A stretch of 64,000 nucleotides of DNA from CAIYPG01 sp903864555 (GCA_947474715.1 CANJJT010000011.1:1-64000), one strand, 5' to 3'; positions 1-9,461 are shown, numbered from the stretch's first letter. Notes: a model not told the origin generated them from the sequence alone. Made by a program: numbers and translations.

Positions 1-107
1 ATGACAGTAGTGAGTTATCCCTGCTTCCAGATATGAAGCCATTGTTTCGGTAGGCACTGCAGACAGATTCGCAGATACCAGACCTTTCCCCGGAAATCGG
101 TGAAGAA

Positions 108-127
108 CCTTTGACAAGGGGGTTTAC
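108..127 (-). repeat. Partial copy of the R1 hairpin repeat
   Basis: CCTTTGACAAGGGGGTTTAC matches the outer end of the R1 palindromic element found complete five times between 45 and 61.5 kb. Only the constant hairpin end is present, and it stops just beyond the 3' end of the M48 peptidase gene. Nothing else was recognised in the first 129 bases. Confidence 0.7.
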
Positions 128-129
128 GT

Positions 130-1212
130 CTACTTTCCTGCTCCCAGCACGGCCTTCAACACCGCATAGTCATACGGCAAGGGCGCGAACGTCGCGACTT
201 CCGCAGGCAAGGCCTGCAGCAGCTTGTCCAGCTCCGCCGAGCGGGTGCTGCTAGCCGGGTGGGTGGACAGGAAATCCAGGCTCGTCCCCTCCTGGCCTGC
301 CATGCGGCCGAAGAAGTCACGCATGCCGGACGGACGGATGCGTGCTGCCACCAGCGCCTTCACGCCCTCGCGGTCGGCCTCGGCTTCATGGTCGCGGGAG
401 AACTTGAGTTGCAGCAGTTCACCGCCCAGAGTGGCGAGACCGCCGAGATCGCCGACCAGCAGTTGCATCATCGCGGTCAGGCCGAGTGACTTCGCCATGC
501 CCTTCAGGGAATGGCGCTGCTCGACATGCTGCACTTCATGCGCCAGCACACCGGCCACTTCCTCGGCGCTGTCGGCCAGTTGCATCAGCCCGGTGTGCAT
601 CACGATGACGCCGCCCGGCATGGCGAAGGCATTCACGCTCTTGTCCTCGGTGACATGGAACTGATAAGGGTAGGCCGAGCCTGCAGTGAGGCGCGCACCG
701 ATCTCGCGCACCATCTGCGCGGGCGGTCCATCCACCAGCTTCAACTGGCTGCGGTACTGGTCGAACAGGACTTCACCCAGCTTCGCCTCCTGCGCCGGGG
801 ATATCCACGTCACCGCCCAGCCGGCGACGCGCTCGTGCCCCAGCACCAGACCGGCCAGCAGCACCACCGGCAAACCCAGAGTGACGAAAATGAGCGCGAC
901 GCTCCAGCGCCGGGTGCGCGCATCGCCTGCCGGCTTCGCGTGTGCCGAGCGCCCCCGCGCGAGCGCCTGCAGGGCGGGCACCGCTGTCGCATCGGTGATG
1001 TGCAGGGAATACAGCGCGTCGCCCTCGCCCCATTCGAGCTGCAATTGCCGGCCATCCCAGCCCGCGGTGCGCAGGCGCACCGCGCTCCAGGCGCGCAGGT
1101 CGTGCAGGCCATCGGGCGTGGTGTGGCGGATGCCGCTTTCACCCGCCTCGATGGTGACCTTCGCCCCGCCCGAAGGCCAGCCAGGGCCGAAGATGTTGGC
1201 CTCGGTCTTCAT
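130..1212 (-). CDS. M48 family zinc metallopeptidase, membrane-anchored
   Basis: 360-residue protein with the HEXXH zinc motif (HEVQH, residues 225-229) followed by an EAEAD segment that supplies the third ligand glutamate, the signature of M48 peptidases. One hydrophobic segment at about residues 105-125 separates an N-terminal domain of about 100 residues from the peptidase domain, so the catalytic part is probably anchored at the inner membrane and faces the periplasm. M48 members of this layout (BepA/LoiP-like) handle envelope protein quality control; the substrate here is unknown. It lies 18 bases downstream of the AIM24-like gene on the same strand, so the two are probably cotranscribed. 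Confidence 0.85.
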   Translation of the reverse strand: MKTEANIFGPGWPSGGAKVTIEAGESGIRHTTPDGLHDLRAWSAVRLRTAGWDGRQLQLEWGEGDALYSLHITDATAVPALQALARGRSAHAKPAGDARTRRWSVALIFVTLGLPVVLLAGLVLGHERVAGWAVTWISPAQEAKLGEVLFDQYRSQLKLVDGPPAQMVREIGARLTAGSAYPYQFHVTEDKSVNAFAMPGGVIVMHTGLMQLADSAEEVAGVLAHEVQHVEQRHSLKGMAKSLGLTAMMQLLVGDLGGLATLGGELLQLKFSRDHEAEADREGVKALVAARIRPSGMRDFFGRMAGQEGTSLDFLSTHPASSTRSAELDKLLQALPAEVATFAPLPYDYAVLKAVLGAGK

Positions 1213-1230
1213 GCCTGGGGCCCGCCGACG

Positions 1231-2031
1231 CTAATCCCGATCGCCGCCGAGCAGGCTGCCCAGCAGCCCGCCCTGCTCGCCACCGGAACCGCCACCACCC
1301 TTGGACACCGGCGCCGCAGCGAAGATGCGCGAAGCCAGACGTGCAAAGGGCAGCGACTGCAGCAGCACCATGCCCGGGCCGCGCAGCGTGGCAAAGAACA
1401 GGCCCTCACCGCCGAACAGCGCGGTCTTGATGCCGGGCACCATCTGGATGTCGTACTCAACCGTGGGCTGCAGGCCGACCAGGCAGCCCGTGTCCACGCG
1501 CAGGATCTCACCGGGCTTGAGGTCACGCCGATGCATGGTGCCGCCTGCATGCAGAAAGGCCAGGCCGTCGCCTTCGAGTTTCTGCATGATGAAGCCCTCG
1601 CCACCGAAGAAACCGGCACCCAGTTTCCTCTGGAAGGCAATGCCCAGGGACACGCCCTTGGCCGCGCACAGGAAGGCATCCTTCTGCGTGATGAAGGTGC
1701 CGCCCACCTTGGCCAGGTCGATGGGAATGATCTTGCCGGGGTAAGGCGCGCCGAAGGCCACCTTGCGCTTGCCTTCGGTGGCCGTGCTGCTGTACACGGT
1801 GGTGAAGAGCGACTCACCGGTGAGCAGGCGCTTGCCCGCCCCCATCAGCTTGCCAAGAAAACCGGACTGCTGCGCCGAGCCATCGCCGAAGATGGTCTCC
1901 ATCTGGATGTTGTCTTCCATGTAGAACATGCTGCCGGCCTCACCGATGGCCGCCTCGCCCGGATCGAGTTCGATCTCGACGAACTGCATCTCTGCGCCAA
2001 AAACCTTGTAATCAATCACATCCATCGCCAT
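1231..2031 (-). CDS. TIGR00266/AIM24 family protein
   Basis: 266-residue protein of the bacterial AIM24 (TIGR00266) family, a beta-rich fold whose biochemical role is unsettled. It opens with MAMDVIDYKVFGAEMQFVEI and has the family's glycine-rich repeats (GGEGFIMQKLEGDG, FGGEGLFFATLRGPG) and a Gly/Ser-rich tail. An upstream in-frame ATG exists at 2208, but the 2031 start is chosen because AAAGGAG lies 5 bases before it and conserved sequence begins there. First gene of a probable two-gene operon with the M48 peptidase. Confidence 0.85.
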   Translation of the reverse strand: MAMDVIDYKVFGAEMQFVEIELDPGEAAIGEAGSMFYMEDNIQMETIFGDGSAQQSGFLGKLMGAGKRLLTGESLFTTVYSSTATEGKRKVAFGAPYPGKIIPIDLAKVGGTFITQKDAFLCAAKGVSLGIAFQRKLGAGFFGGEGFIMQKLEGDGLAFLHAGGTMHRRDLKPGEILRVDTGCLVGLQPTVEYDIQMVPGIKTALFGGEGLFFATLRGPGMVLLQSLPFARLASRIFAAAPVSKGGGGSGGEQGGLLGSLLGGDRD

Positions 2032-2255
2032 GGTGGCTCCTTTGCATTGAAACGGCAGACCGCCTTGCGTCATTCCGGGTGCAGCCATAGCATGGCGACA
2101 AGGGCGGCGGCAGTTTACTGCATGCCTGTTGCAGGGACGTGAACAAAGGGCGTGCCCTCCGGCTTGAGCGACAATGCGCACTGCGCCGCCGGCACGCCCG
2201 GGATCCACCCGTTCACCGGAGCGGCATCACCCTACGCACCCGATCCGGAGCCCTC

Positions 2256-2639
2256 ATGGACAATTTTCGCAAGGTGGTTCTCTTTACCGACACCGATGGC
2301 CGGGCCCGATTCCGGGAAGAGGCCATCGCGCTCACCGAAGGCACACCGCAGGCCCGGCTGTCGCCGCTGCTGCCCGCCTCGGGCTATCAGCTGCGCCGCA
2401 GCCCGGTCGGCTTTCGCAGCCAGTTCCATTGCACCACCCATCCGCAGTTCGTCTTCATCCTGGCGGGAAAAATGGAAATCGGGCTGCAGGACGGCAGTTC
2501 GCGCGTCTTCGGCGCCGGTGAGCATTTTTATTCGGCAGACGTGCTGCCGCACGGAGCCACGTTCGATGCCGTCGTGCACGGACACTGGAGCCGGCAGGTC
2601 GGGAGTAATGAACTGGTGACGCTATTCCTGAGGAACTGA
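2256..2639 (+). CDS. Small cupin-domain protein
   Basis: 127-residue single-domain protein. The core reads as a cupin: HCTTHPQFVFILAGKMEIGL corresponds to cupin motif 1 and GAGEHFYSADVLPHG to motif 2, giving possible metal ligands at the histidines. No enzyme class can be assigned. The ATG at 2256 is preferred over the in-frame ATG at 2139 because CGGAG precedes it and the upstream extension is low-complexity and arginine-rich. It is transcribed divergently from the AIM24-like gene and stands alone. Confidence 0.7.
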   Translation: MDNFRKVVLFTDTDGRARFREEAIALTEGTPQARLSPLLPASGYQLRRSPVGFRSQFHCTTHPQFVFILAGKMEIGLQDGSSRVFGAGEHFYSADVLPHGATFDAVVHGHWSRQVGSNELVTLFLRN

Positions 2640-2749
2640 ACTATCGGTGCACACTCATCTCTCAGTGACTCTGCATGGCAGGCCTGCTCGGTTGCACCGA
2701 TGAGGCGGCGACTCCACGCATCACGTACAGGGCAGCAAGCGGCGCCAGT

Positions 2750-3505
2750 CTACGGCCCCGTCTGCAGCGCGGGACTGTCACTGCCATCCTTGAGGACCAC
2801 GCCGCTCAATCGCAAGCGCAGCGACTCCGCCAGCAGCCAGGCCAGCCGTACCGCCGCGGCCTCGCAGGAAAGCCCCTCGGGACGGATATTCGAGATGCAA
2901 TTGCGTTCGGCATCGGTGCTTCCCACACGGGAACCGTAGGTAAGGTACACGCCGAGGCTGTCGGGCGAACTCAGGCCCGGCCTTTCCCCGATCAGCACGA
3001 CGGCAAGGCGCGCCCTGAGCAGCGCGCCGATCTCGTCGCCCAGGGCCACCCGCGCCTGGGCCGCAACCACGATGGGCGCCACGGACAGCCCGGCCAGGCG
3101 GGGCAGCGTTTCACGCAGCAGCGGCAACGCATGGCCTTGTACCGCGGTGGCGGACAGGCCATCGGCCACGACAAAGCACAGGTCGCAGTCTCCGGCAGCG
3201 TGTGCGGCAAGCCGAACCACAGAGGACTCATCAAGCCGGCGCCCCAGGTCCGGTCGCAACAGATAGGCGCTTCGATCCTGCGCCTGGCTGTGCACCAGAA
3301 GACTGGCATGACCGAGCGACTCGATCCCGGCCTGCAAAGGGACCGCGTCCAGAGCGCGATGCACCGCGTCGCGCGCCTGCGCATGGGCGATCCCGAAGCG
3401 CAGCAGTTCGGCGGTGGGCATGCTGTTGCCGCTGCGACCCAGGCCAATGCGTGCCGCCGTGTATCGGCGCAGCGCCTGCCAGGGATCCTTCACCGGCGTG
3501 GTCAT
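2750..3505 (-). CDS. eutC: Ethanolamine ammonia-lyase small subunit
   Basis: 251-residue EutC. It forms the adenosylcobalamin-dependent ethanolamine ammonia-lyase with EutB, converting ethanolamine to acetaldehyde and ammonia. The segment LLRFGIAHAQARDAVHRALD is the conserved EutC N-terminal signature, and SRVGSTDAERNCISNIRPEG is the typical C-terminal one. The start at 3505 overlaps the EutB stop by four bases (ATGA), implying translational coupling. No microcompartment shell, EutA reactivase or EutR gene is nearby, so this is a minimal lyase operon. Confidence 0.93.
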   Translation of the reverse strand: MTTPVKDPWQALRRYTAARIGLGRSGNSMPTAELLRFGIAHAQARDAVHRALDAVPLQAGIESLGHASLLVHSQAQDRSAYLLRPDLGRRLDESSVVRLAAHAAGDCDLCFVVADGLSATAVQGHALPLLRETLPRLAGLSVAPIVVAAQARVALGDEIGALLRARLAVVLIGERPGLSSPDSLGVYLTYGSRVGSTDAERNCISNIRPEGLSCEAAAVRLAWLLAESLRLRLSGVVLKDGSDSPALQTGP

Positions 3506-4899
3506 GGCGCCGCATCCCGGGACAGCAGCGGCATGCCCTCCATCAGGGCCGGGGCCGGCTGATCGAGCAGCCGGCCCCGGGCGTCCGTGATGCCCATCCG
3601 CTCCAGCCATTGCTCGAACTCCGGCGCCCGCCCGAGGCCAAGCAGTTCGCGCAGGTACAAGGCGTCATGGAAGGAGGTGCTCTGATAATGGAGCATGATG
3701 TCGTCCGCTCCGGGCACGCCCATGATGAAGTTCACCCCGGCCGTGCCCAGCAGCGTGAGCAGGTTGTCCATGTCGTCCTGGTCGGCTTCGGCATGGTTGG
3801 TGTAGCAGACATCACAGCCTAGCGGCACGCCCAGCAGCTTGCCGCAGAAATGGTCTTCCAACCCGGCGCGGATGATCTGCTTGCCGTCGTACAGATACTC
3901 CGGCCCGATGAAGCCGACCACGGTGTTGGTGAGCAGCGGCTCGAACGCGCGTGCCACGCCGTAGGCGCGCGCCTCGCAGGTCTGCTGGTCCACGCCGGCA
4001 TGCGCACCGGCTGACAGGGCGCTGCCCTGCCCGGTTTCGAAGTACATCACGTTGTTCCCCAGCGTGCCGCGGCGCAGCCCGCGCGCGGCATCGCGCGCCT
4101 CGGCCAGCAGCGCCAGGTTGATGCCGAAGGCCGCATTCGCCTTCTCGGTGCCGGCGATCGACTGGAATACCAGATCGACCGGCGCGCCCCGCTCGATGGC
4201 CTGCAGGGTGTTGGTGACGTGCGTGAGCACGCAAGTCTGGGTGGGGATATCGAAGCGCGAGCGCACTTCGTCGAGGACCTGCAGCAGCCCGGCGATGGCA
4301 GCCACGCTGTCCCCGGCCGGATTGACCCCGATCACCGCGTCACCACAGCCATAGAGCAGGCCATCCAGCATGGCGGCGGCAATGCCGCGGGGATCGTCAG
4401 TGGGATGGTTGGGTTGCAGCCGCACCGACAGGCGCCCCGGCAGCCCGATGGTGTTGCGAAAGCGCGTCACCACCCGGCACTTGCGCGCAACGAGGATCAG
4501 GTCCTGATTGCGCATCAGCTTGCTCACGGCAGCGGCCATTTCCGGGGTGATGCCCGGGGCCAGCCGAGCCAGGCTGCCTTCATCGCACGCCTCGGCGAGC
4601 AGCCAGTCGCGAAACGCCCCGACCGTCAGATGGGCGATGCCGGCAAACGCGGCTGCATCATGGCTGTCGATGATGAGCCGGGTGACTTCGTCCGACTCGT
4701 AGGGGATGACCGCCTCGTCGAGAAAGGTGCGCAGCGGCAGATCGGCCAGGCACAGGCGCGCGGCCATGCGCTCCTGGGCGGAAGCTGCCGCAATGCCGGC
4801 AAGCGCGTCGCCCGAGCGCATCGGCGAGGCTTTGGCCAGCAATTCCCGGAGGTCGCTGAAACGGTATGTAGATGGGCCGACGCGTGCGCGGTAAGGCAT
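3502..4899 (-). CDS. eutB: Ethanolamine ammonia-lyase large subunit
   Basis: 465-residue EutB, full length for the family. It contains the substrate and B12-binding TIM barrel; GRLSVRLQPNHPTDDPRGIA and DGLLYGCGDAVIGVNPA are family signatures, followed by QTCVLTHVTNTL and GPEYLYDGKQIIRAGLEDHF. Start at 4899 with GGGAG six bases upstream. It is the first gene of the eutBC operon. With no eutA, shell or aldehyde dehydrogenase gene alongside, the acetaldehyde must be handled by enzymes encoded elsewhere. Confidence 0.95.
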   Translation of the reverse strand: MPYRARVGPSTYRFSDLRELLAKASPMRSGDALAGIAAASAQERMAARLCLADLPLRTFLDEAVIPYESDEVTRLIIDSHDAAAFAGIAHLTVGAFRDWLLAEACDEGSLARLAPGITPEMAAAVSKLMRNQDLILVARKCRVVTRFRNTIGLPGRLSVRLQPNHPTDDPRGIAAAMLDGLLYGCGDAVIGVNPAGDSVAAIAGLLQVLDEVRSRFDIPTQTCVLTHVTNTLQAIERGAPVDLVFQSIAGTEKANAAFGINLALLAEARDAARGLRRGTLGNNVMYFETGQGSALSAGAHAGVDQQTCEARAYGVARAFEPLLTNTVVGFIGPEYLYDGKQIIRAGLEDHFCGKLLGVPLGCDVCYTNHAEADQDDMDNLLTLLGTAGVNFIMGVPGADDIMLHYQSTSFHDALYLRELLGLGRAPEFEQWLERMGITDARGRLLDQPAPALMEGMPLLSRDAAP

Positions 4900-5268
4900 G
4901 CAAGCTCCCTGCGGGCATGGGGCAGAGGATAGCAGCAGGAGATGTCGAGGAGGTTACGAAACAATCGTCCTGCTGCCTGTGCTACAGCGCAAATCATGGT
5001 CGGGCCCGAATGCTCGAGGCCTTCCGGAGCGTCCTGGTCAGCGAGGCGTCACCGGGCAATCCTGGCACGCTCCCCGCGCCTGCGCCTGCGCCTGCCGCCA
5101 GGACAGACCGACGCCATGCCGCACGCAGACGCCATTCCGGCAAAGGCGCTATAAGTGGGGACACAACAAGCTGTTCCCGGCAACCGGGCCGCCACCGAGG
5201 GCCAGACCTGGCGGCACCTGACCGGACATAACGACAATAAATCTGAACCGCTACAAAGGAGGAGTGCC
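4900..5268. other. Divergent intergenic region, no gene seen
   Basis: 369 bases separate eutB from the Bug gene that starts at 5269. Both short in-frame readings here are arginine/proline-rich shadow translations. The stretch should hold the two divergent promoters, but no convincing operator palindrome was spotted. The strong AAAGGAGGAG of the next gene lies at its right edge. Confidence 0.5.
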
Positions 5269-6279
5269 ATGAAGCTCAATAACCGAACCCGCCGTAGTTC
5301 CGCCCGCCTGCTCACTTGCCTCGCCATGCCGCTGGCCTTCGCCTGCACTTCTGCTCTGGCCCAGGCCGACGCCGATGCCGGCGATTATCCGAGGAAGCCC
5401 ATCACCATCGTGGTGCCGTTCACGCCAGGCAACATTGACGTGCTGGGGCGCATCTACACCAATGAAATCAGCAAGACCACCAAGTGGACCTTCCTGTACG
5501 ACTTCAAACCAGGTGCGGCCGGCACCATCGGCGCAGCCATGGTCGCCAAGAGCGCACCGGATGGCTACACGATGGTGGGCCAGTCCTCCACCATCGCCTT
5601 TGCGCACCTGCTCCCCACCAAACCATTCGACTGGCGCAAGGATTTCACCCCTGTCTACCAGTTGAACCGGACCACCAGCCTGTTCATGGTCTCGGCCAAT
5701 TTTCCGGCCCAGTCGGTGGGCGAATACATCGCCTACGCCAAGGCCAACCCCGGCAAGGTGAATTTCGCGGTGAATGGCTTTGGCGGCATCGTGCACATCA
5801 TGTCCGACCTCCTGAACAGCCAGATGGGGGTGAAGGTCACGCTGGTGCCCTTCAAGGGTTACGCACAGATCGCCTCCGCCCTGGCTCAAGGGGAAGCCCA
5901 CGCCACGCTGGCCTCCTACCCGACCTTCAAGCCCTTCATCGATGCGGGGAAGATCCGCCCGATATCGCTGTCGATACGCAATGCGCGCATGCGCCAGTTG
6001 CCTGCGCTCAAGTCGCTTGCCGAAGAAGGGCTGCCTGATTACGAGCATGTGGTCTGGGTGGGCCTGTTCGCCCCCAGCGCCACGCCGACCGCCATCGCAC
6101 ACCGCCTCAACCTCGAGTTCAACAAGGCGGCCAAGTCCGATGAGGTTCGCAACCGGCTGGAGACGCTGGGTGAGTCGGTCGGTGGCGGTTCGCTGGAGGA
6201 GTTCCGTCAAATGATGCTCTCCACCACCGAGCGCATCACCAAGGTGGTGGTCGACAACAAGATCGAACTCAATCTCTGA
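5269..6279 (+). CDS. Bug/TctC-family periplasmic solute-binding protein (divergent subfamily)
   Basis: 336 residues with an N-terminal export signal ending near SALAQA, then YPRKPITIVVPFTPG typical of the Bug (tripartite tricarboxylate receptor) family. It is a divergent member: the usual ENRPGAGG motif is replaced by FLYDFKPGAAG, and FDWRKDF follows later. The protein at 41852-42847 shares both features. Start chosen at 5269 from the AAAGGAGGAG ribosome site. The monooxygenase gene starts 23 bases downstream, so this receptor probably delivers, or senses, the substrate of that enzyme. No TctA/TctB membrane subunits are nearby. Confidence 0.88.
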   Translation: MKLNNRTRRSSARLLTCLAMPLAFACTSALAQADADAGDYPRKPITIVVPFTPGNIDVLGRIYTNEISKTTKWTFLYDFKPGAAGTIGAAMVAKSAPDGYTMVGQSSTIAFAHLLPTKPFDWRKDFTPVYQLNRTTSLFMVSANFPAQSVGEYIAYAKANPGKVNFAVNGFGGIVHIMSDLLNSQMGVKVTLVPFKGYAQIASALAQGEAHATLASYPTFKPFIDAGKIRPISLSIRNARMRQLPALKSLAEEGLPDYEHVVWVGLFAPSATPTAIAHRLNLEFNKAAKSDEVRNRLETLGESVGGGSLEEFRQMMLSTTERITKVVVDNKIELNL

Positions 6280-6302
6280 CCCCATCCGGAAAAGGACTGG
6301 CC

Positions 6303-8165
6303 ATGAATGCTGTTGCACAGACGCTGGCCCAAGCCCCTTCCGCATCGGGGGACATGCGCGAAGCCGCGCTCGTCGCACGATGGCTGGGATCGTTCGAATC
6401 CGCATTGCAGGGGGACAGCGAAGCCGCCATCGCCGCCCTGTTCGCCCCGGACAGCCACTGGCGCGACCTGGTGGCCTTCACCTGGTCCATCACCTCCCGG
6501 CGCAGCGCCAAGGACGTCGCCGCACTGCTGCATCGGACGCAGCCCGCCACCAGGGCCAGCGGCTTCGCGCTTGCCGAAGGCCACACCCCGCCGCGCCGAA
6601 TCCAGCGTTCCAGCGTGGACGTGATCGAGGCCATCTTCCGCTTTGAAACTGCCGTCGGACGCGGCTACGGGGTGCTGAGGCTGCTGGCCGACGACCCGGC
6701 CCTTGCCTTCCAGATCTCCACCAACGTGCAGGAGCTCAAGGGCTTCGAGGAGAACGTGGGCAAGCGCCGCCCGACCGGTGAGGCGTTCTCGCGCAACTTC
6801 GGCGGCACCAACTGGAAGGACCAGCGCATCGCCGCGCAGGCCTACTCTGACCGCGAGCCCACGGTGCTCATCGTCGGCGGTGGCCAGGGTGGCCTGACAC
6901 TGGCTGCGCGCCTGGGTCGGCTGGGGGTGGACACCCTCATCATCGACCGCAATGAGCGCATCGGTGACAACTGGCGCAAGCGCTACCACTCCCTGGCGCT
7001 GCACAACAACACCGACATCAACCACATGCCCTACATGCCCTTCCCGCCCAGCTGGCCCACCTACCTCCCCAAGGACATGCTGGCCGACTGGTTCGAGTCC
7101 TATGCCTGGGCCATGGAGCTCAACGTCTGGACCAGCACCGAAATCGCCCACGGCAGCTATGACCAAGCCACGGGCCAATGGACGGTGGTGGTACGCAAAT
7201 CCGATGGCACCGAGCGCACGCTGCGTCCGGCCCACCTGGTCATGGCCACCGGCGTGGTCGGCGCCCCGCGCATCCCCGACCTGCCGGGCCTGAAGGACTA
7301 CCAGGGCACGGTGCAGCACTCGGCGCACTTCACCAATGGCACGGAATGGCGGGGCAAGCGCGTGATGGTCGTCGGCACCGGCACCAGCGCCCATGACGTG
7401 GCGCAGGACCTGCACAGCAACGGCGCCGACACCACCATCGTGCAGCGCGGCTCCACCACCGTGATCAGCATCAACCCCAGCGCGCGCCTGATCCACGCCA
7501 TCTATGACGGAATGCCGCTCGATGATGCCGACCTCCTGGTGAGCGCCAATTCACTGCCGGTGGCACGCGCCAACCTGCAGCGCATCGTCGAGCGCCAGGT
7601 GGCCTTCGACAGGCAGATGATCGACGGCCTCATCGCCCGCGGCTTCAAGTGGGACATCGGCGAAGACAAGGCCGGGCACAACATGAAGATCCGCAAACGC
7701 TTTGGCGGCTACTACCTGGATGCCGGCTGCGCCCAGCTGATCATCGACGGCCAGATCGCGCTGGTGCAGTACGACACCATCGAGCGCTTCGTGCGCGAGG
7801 GCGTGCTGATGAAGGAGGGCAGCGTGCAGCCCTATGACCTGATCGTGCTCGCCACCGGCTTCGACACCCAGCAGAAACTGGTGGCTGAAACCCTGGGCGA
7901 GGAGATCGCCAACAAGGTCGGCAAGATCTGGGGCCTGCGGCCCGATGGCGAGCTGAACAACATGTGGCGCCGCACCGCCCAGCCCGGGCTGTGGTTCATG
8001 GGCGGGGGTTTTGCCAATGTGCGGGTCAACTCACGGCACCTGGCGCTGCAGATCAAGGCCATCGAGGAAGCCCTGCTGGCGAAGCAGCTGGACCCGGCCG
8101 ATGACCCGGCGGCGTACCACGACCCCGCGGCCTATGACATCGAGCGGTACACCAGGGCGGCGTGA
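6303..8165 (+). CDS. Flavin-containing monooxygenase with N-terminal NTF2-like extension
   Basis: 620-residue flavoprotein. The FAD Rossmann motif GGGQGG is at residues 192-197 and the NADPH motif GTGTSA at about 358-363. An FMO-like segment YQGTVQHSAHFTN lies just before the second Rossmann fold, and LATGFD near the C terminus matches the family's ATG motif. The first 170 residues look like a SnoaL/NTF2-type cone domain (ALQGDSEAAIAALFAPDSHW), an arrangement known in some bacterial FMO-like proteins. It probably oxygenates a small organic substrate with NADPH and O2. It follows the Bug gene closely and likely forms an operon with it. Confidence 0.85.
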   Translation: MNAVAQTLAQAPSASGDMREAALVARWLGSFESALQGDSEAAIAALFAPDSHWRDLVAFTWSITSRRSAKDVAALLHRTQPATRASGFALAEGHTPPRRIQRSSVDVIEAIFRFETAVGRGYGVLRLLADDPALAFQISTNVQELKGFEENVGKRRPTGEAFSRNFGGTNWKDQRIAAQAYSDREPTVLIVGGGQGGLTLAARLGRLGVDTLIIDRNERIGDNWRKRYHSLALHNNTDINHMPYMPFPPSWPTYLPKDMLADWFESYAWAMELNVWTSTEIAHGSYDQATGQWTVVVRKSDGTERTLRPAHLVMATGVVGAPRIPDLPGLKDYQGTVQHSAHFTNGTEWRGKRVMVVGTGTSAHDVAQDLHSNGADTTIVQRGSTTVISINPSARLIHAIYDGMPLDDADLLVSANSLPVARANLQRIVERQVAFDRQMIDGLIARGFKWDIGEDKAGHNMKIRKRFGGYYLDAGCAQLIIDGQIALVQYDTIERFVREGVLMKEGSVQPYDLIVLATGFDTQQKLVAETLGEEIANKVGKIWGLRPDGELNNMWRRTAQPGLWFMGGGFANVRVNSRHLALQIKAIEEALLAKQLDPADDPAAYHDPAAYDIERYTRAA

Positions 8166-8170
8166 AACTG

Positions 8171-8270
8171 GGAGCGCCTGACAGAGTTGCCGCCAGGTCA
8201 GAATTGTCGTTAGGCGCCCTGACTCAGGGGAGCGCGAGGGGATGTGTCCCCTCGCATTGTCAGGCACTCT
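8171..8270. repeat. Structured intergenic element with nested hairpins
   Basis: Outer arms GAGCGCCTGACA (8171-8182) and TGTCAGGCACTC (8259-8270) pair at 11 of 12 positions. Inside is a perfect 9-bp stem, GCGAGGGGA with TCCCCTCGC (8234-8255, loop TGTG). The inner hairpin recurs in weaker form at 37695-37716. The element lies between convergent genes (FMO and CapA-like), so a transcription-ending or REP-like role is plausible. No long T-run follows. Confidence 0.5.
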
Positions 8271-8321
8271 TACGACCAGGCGGTGCCTCGTGCGGGCGCC
8301 CTTCGCCAACGATGGCCCGGA

Positions 8322-9461
8322 TCAAAGCACCTCGGGTCCCTCGCTGACCACCACCTCATCGCCATCCCAGCGGTATTGCGCATTGAGCTCGGCCATGCGC
8401 GTGATCTTTTCCATGTAATCGAACACTTCCTGCCCGCGCGCGTCGTGCTTGAGCACCTCCGGCTGTCCGGTGGGTTTGATGAAGCAGGGCAGGTAGCGGA
8501 CTTCCTGGAGCTGTCCATTCGCAATGGCCAGCTTGGCGATCATGGTCAGTTTCGCCTCGGGGTGGAAGCGATAGGTCGGGTAATCCGGGTCATCCTGGAA
8601 ACCGAAGACTTCCATGCGCTTCTGCCCCCAGGCGCGTGCGGCCTGACTGTCCAGTTTGGTCAGGGGCAGGTGATCGAACACGAAATTGCACAGGCCATAG
8701 AAAATGGGCTTGCCCCGGTAGAACTCGATGCCCTTGAGGATGTGCGCATGATGACCCAGCACCACATCGGCGCCTGCGTCGATGGCTGCGTGCGCCACCT
8801 GCTGGTCGTACATGGCGATCTTGGACGGCACATGCAGGAGCCCCGTGTGCAATGAGACCACCAGCACATCGCAGAGTGGCCTGAGCTTGCGGACATCCCG
8901 GATCATCTCCTTCAGACTGTCCGGATTCGCGAAGGTGAACACTTCCGCCGCAACGCCAGTCAGCGGTACCGCCGGTTCATAATGCGTATGGATCTTCACG
9001 AAAGCTGCGCCTGGCTTTCCCTTGGCCGCGCGCGCCTCGGCGGGATCACCGCACCAGTACCCGAGGAAGCCAACACGATTTCCCTTGCGCTCGACGATGG
9101 CAGGCTTCCTTGCCTCCTCGAGGTTGAGCCCGGCACCGAATGTCTCTATGCCGTGCTTCCTGATGCCTTCCATGGTGTCCTGCAGGCCCGTGACTCCCCA
9201 GTCAAAAATATGATTGTGGGCCAGGTTGACGACATTGAATCCGGCATACGGAATGCCTTTGATGTTGTCCGGGGAACACGGCTGGTTCTCCACCAGGGAA
9301 TACATGTTGATGCCGCGATCGGTGTACACGGCTTCGCCATTGCAAAAGGCGATATCGGCGGAGCGTATGGTTGGTGCGACAAAAGAAAAGGCCCCCTCGG
9401 GGTCCGGGCGATTCAACCAGACATCGCCAACAGCAAGCATCGTGATTGCTTCTTTGTTCAT
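8322..9461 (-). CDS. CapA family (PGA_cap-like metallophosphatase-fold) protein
   Basis: 379-residue protein of the CapA/poly-gamma-glutamate family with a calcineurin-like fold. Visible hallmarks are AVGDVWLNRP at the N terminus, NLAHNHIFDWG, LVVSLHTG, and the strongly conserved GHHAHILKGIEFYRGKPIFY with Leu-Cys-Asn-Phe following. Family members occur in capsule biosynthesis and as stand-alone enzymes in catabolic clusters. No export signal is evident, and no CapB/CapC partners are present, so capsule synthesis is unlikely here. Start at 9461 (MNKEAITML) is preferred over 9482 because GGGGA lies just upstream. Probably follows the Bug gene at 9583-10563 in one transcript. Confidence 0.85.
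   Translation of the reverse strand: MNKEAITMLAVGDVWLNRPDPEGAFSFVAPTIRSADIAFCNGEAVYTDRGINMYSLVENQPCSPDNIKGIPYAGFNVVNLAHNHIFDWGVTGLQDTMEGIRKHGIETFGAGLNLEEARKPAIVERKGNRVGFLGYWCGDPAEARAAKGKPGAAFVKIHTHYEPAVPLTGVAAEVFTFANPDSLKEMIRDVRKLRPLCDVLVVSLHTGLLHVPSKIAMYDQQVAHAAIDAGADVVLGHHAHILKGIEFYRGKPIFYGLCNFVFDHLPLTKLDSQAARAWGQKRMEVFGFQDDPDYPTYRFHPEAKLTMIAKLAIANGQLQEVRYLPCFIKPTGQPEVLKHDARGQEVFDYMEKITRMAELNAQYRWDGDEVVVSEGPEVL

Noticed and set aside
511..2142. Long plus-strand reading frame of 543 codons opposite the M48 and AIM24-like genes
   Set aside because: It is antisense to two well-recognised proteins and its composition (His, Gln, Arg-rich) is typical of a shadow frame in GC-rich DNA.
3502..4899. 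Ethanolamine microcompartment locus
   Set aside because: Only eutB and eutC are present; no shell proteins, EutA, EutE or EutD genes flank them.
8322..9461. Capsule biosynthesis role for the CapA-like protein
   Set aside because: No capB/capC or other polymer genes are nearby and no export signal is seen; the context is catabolic.
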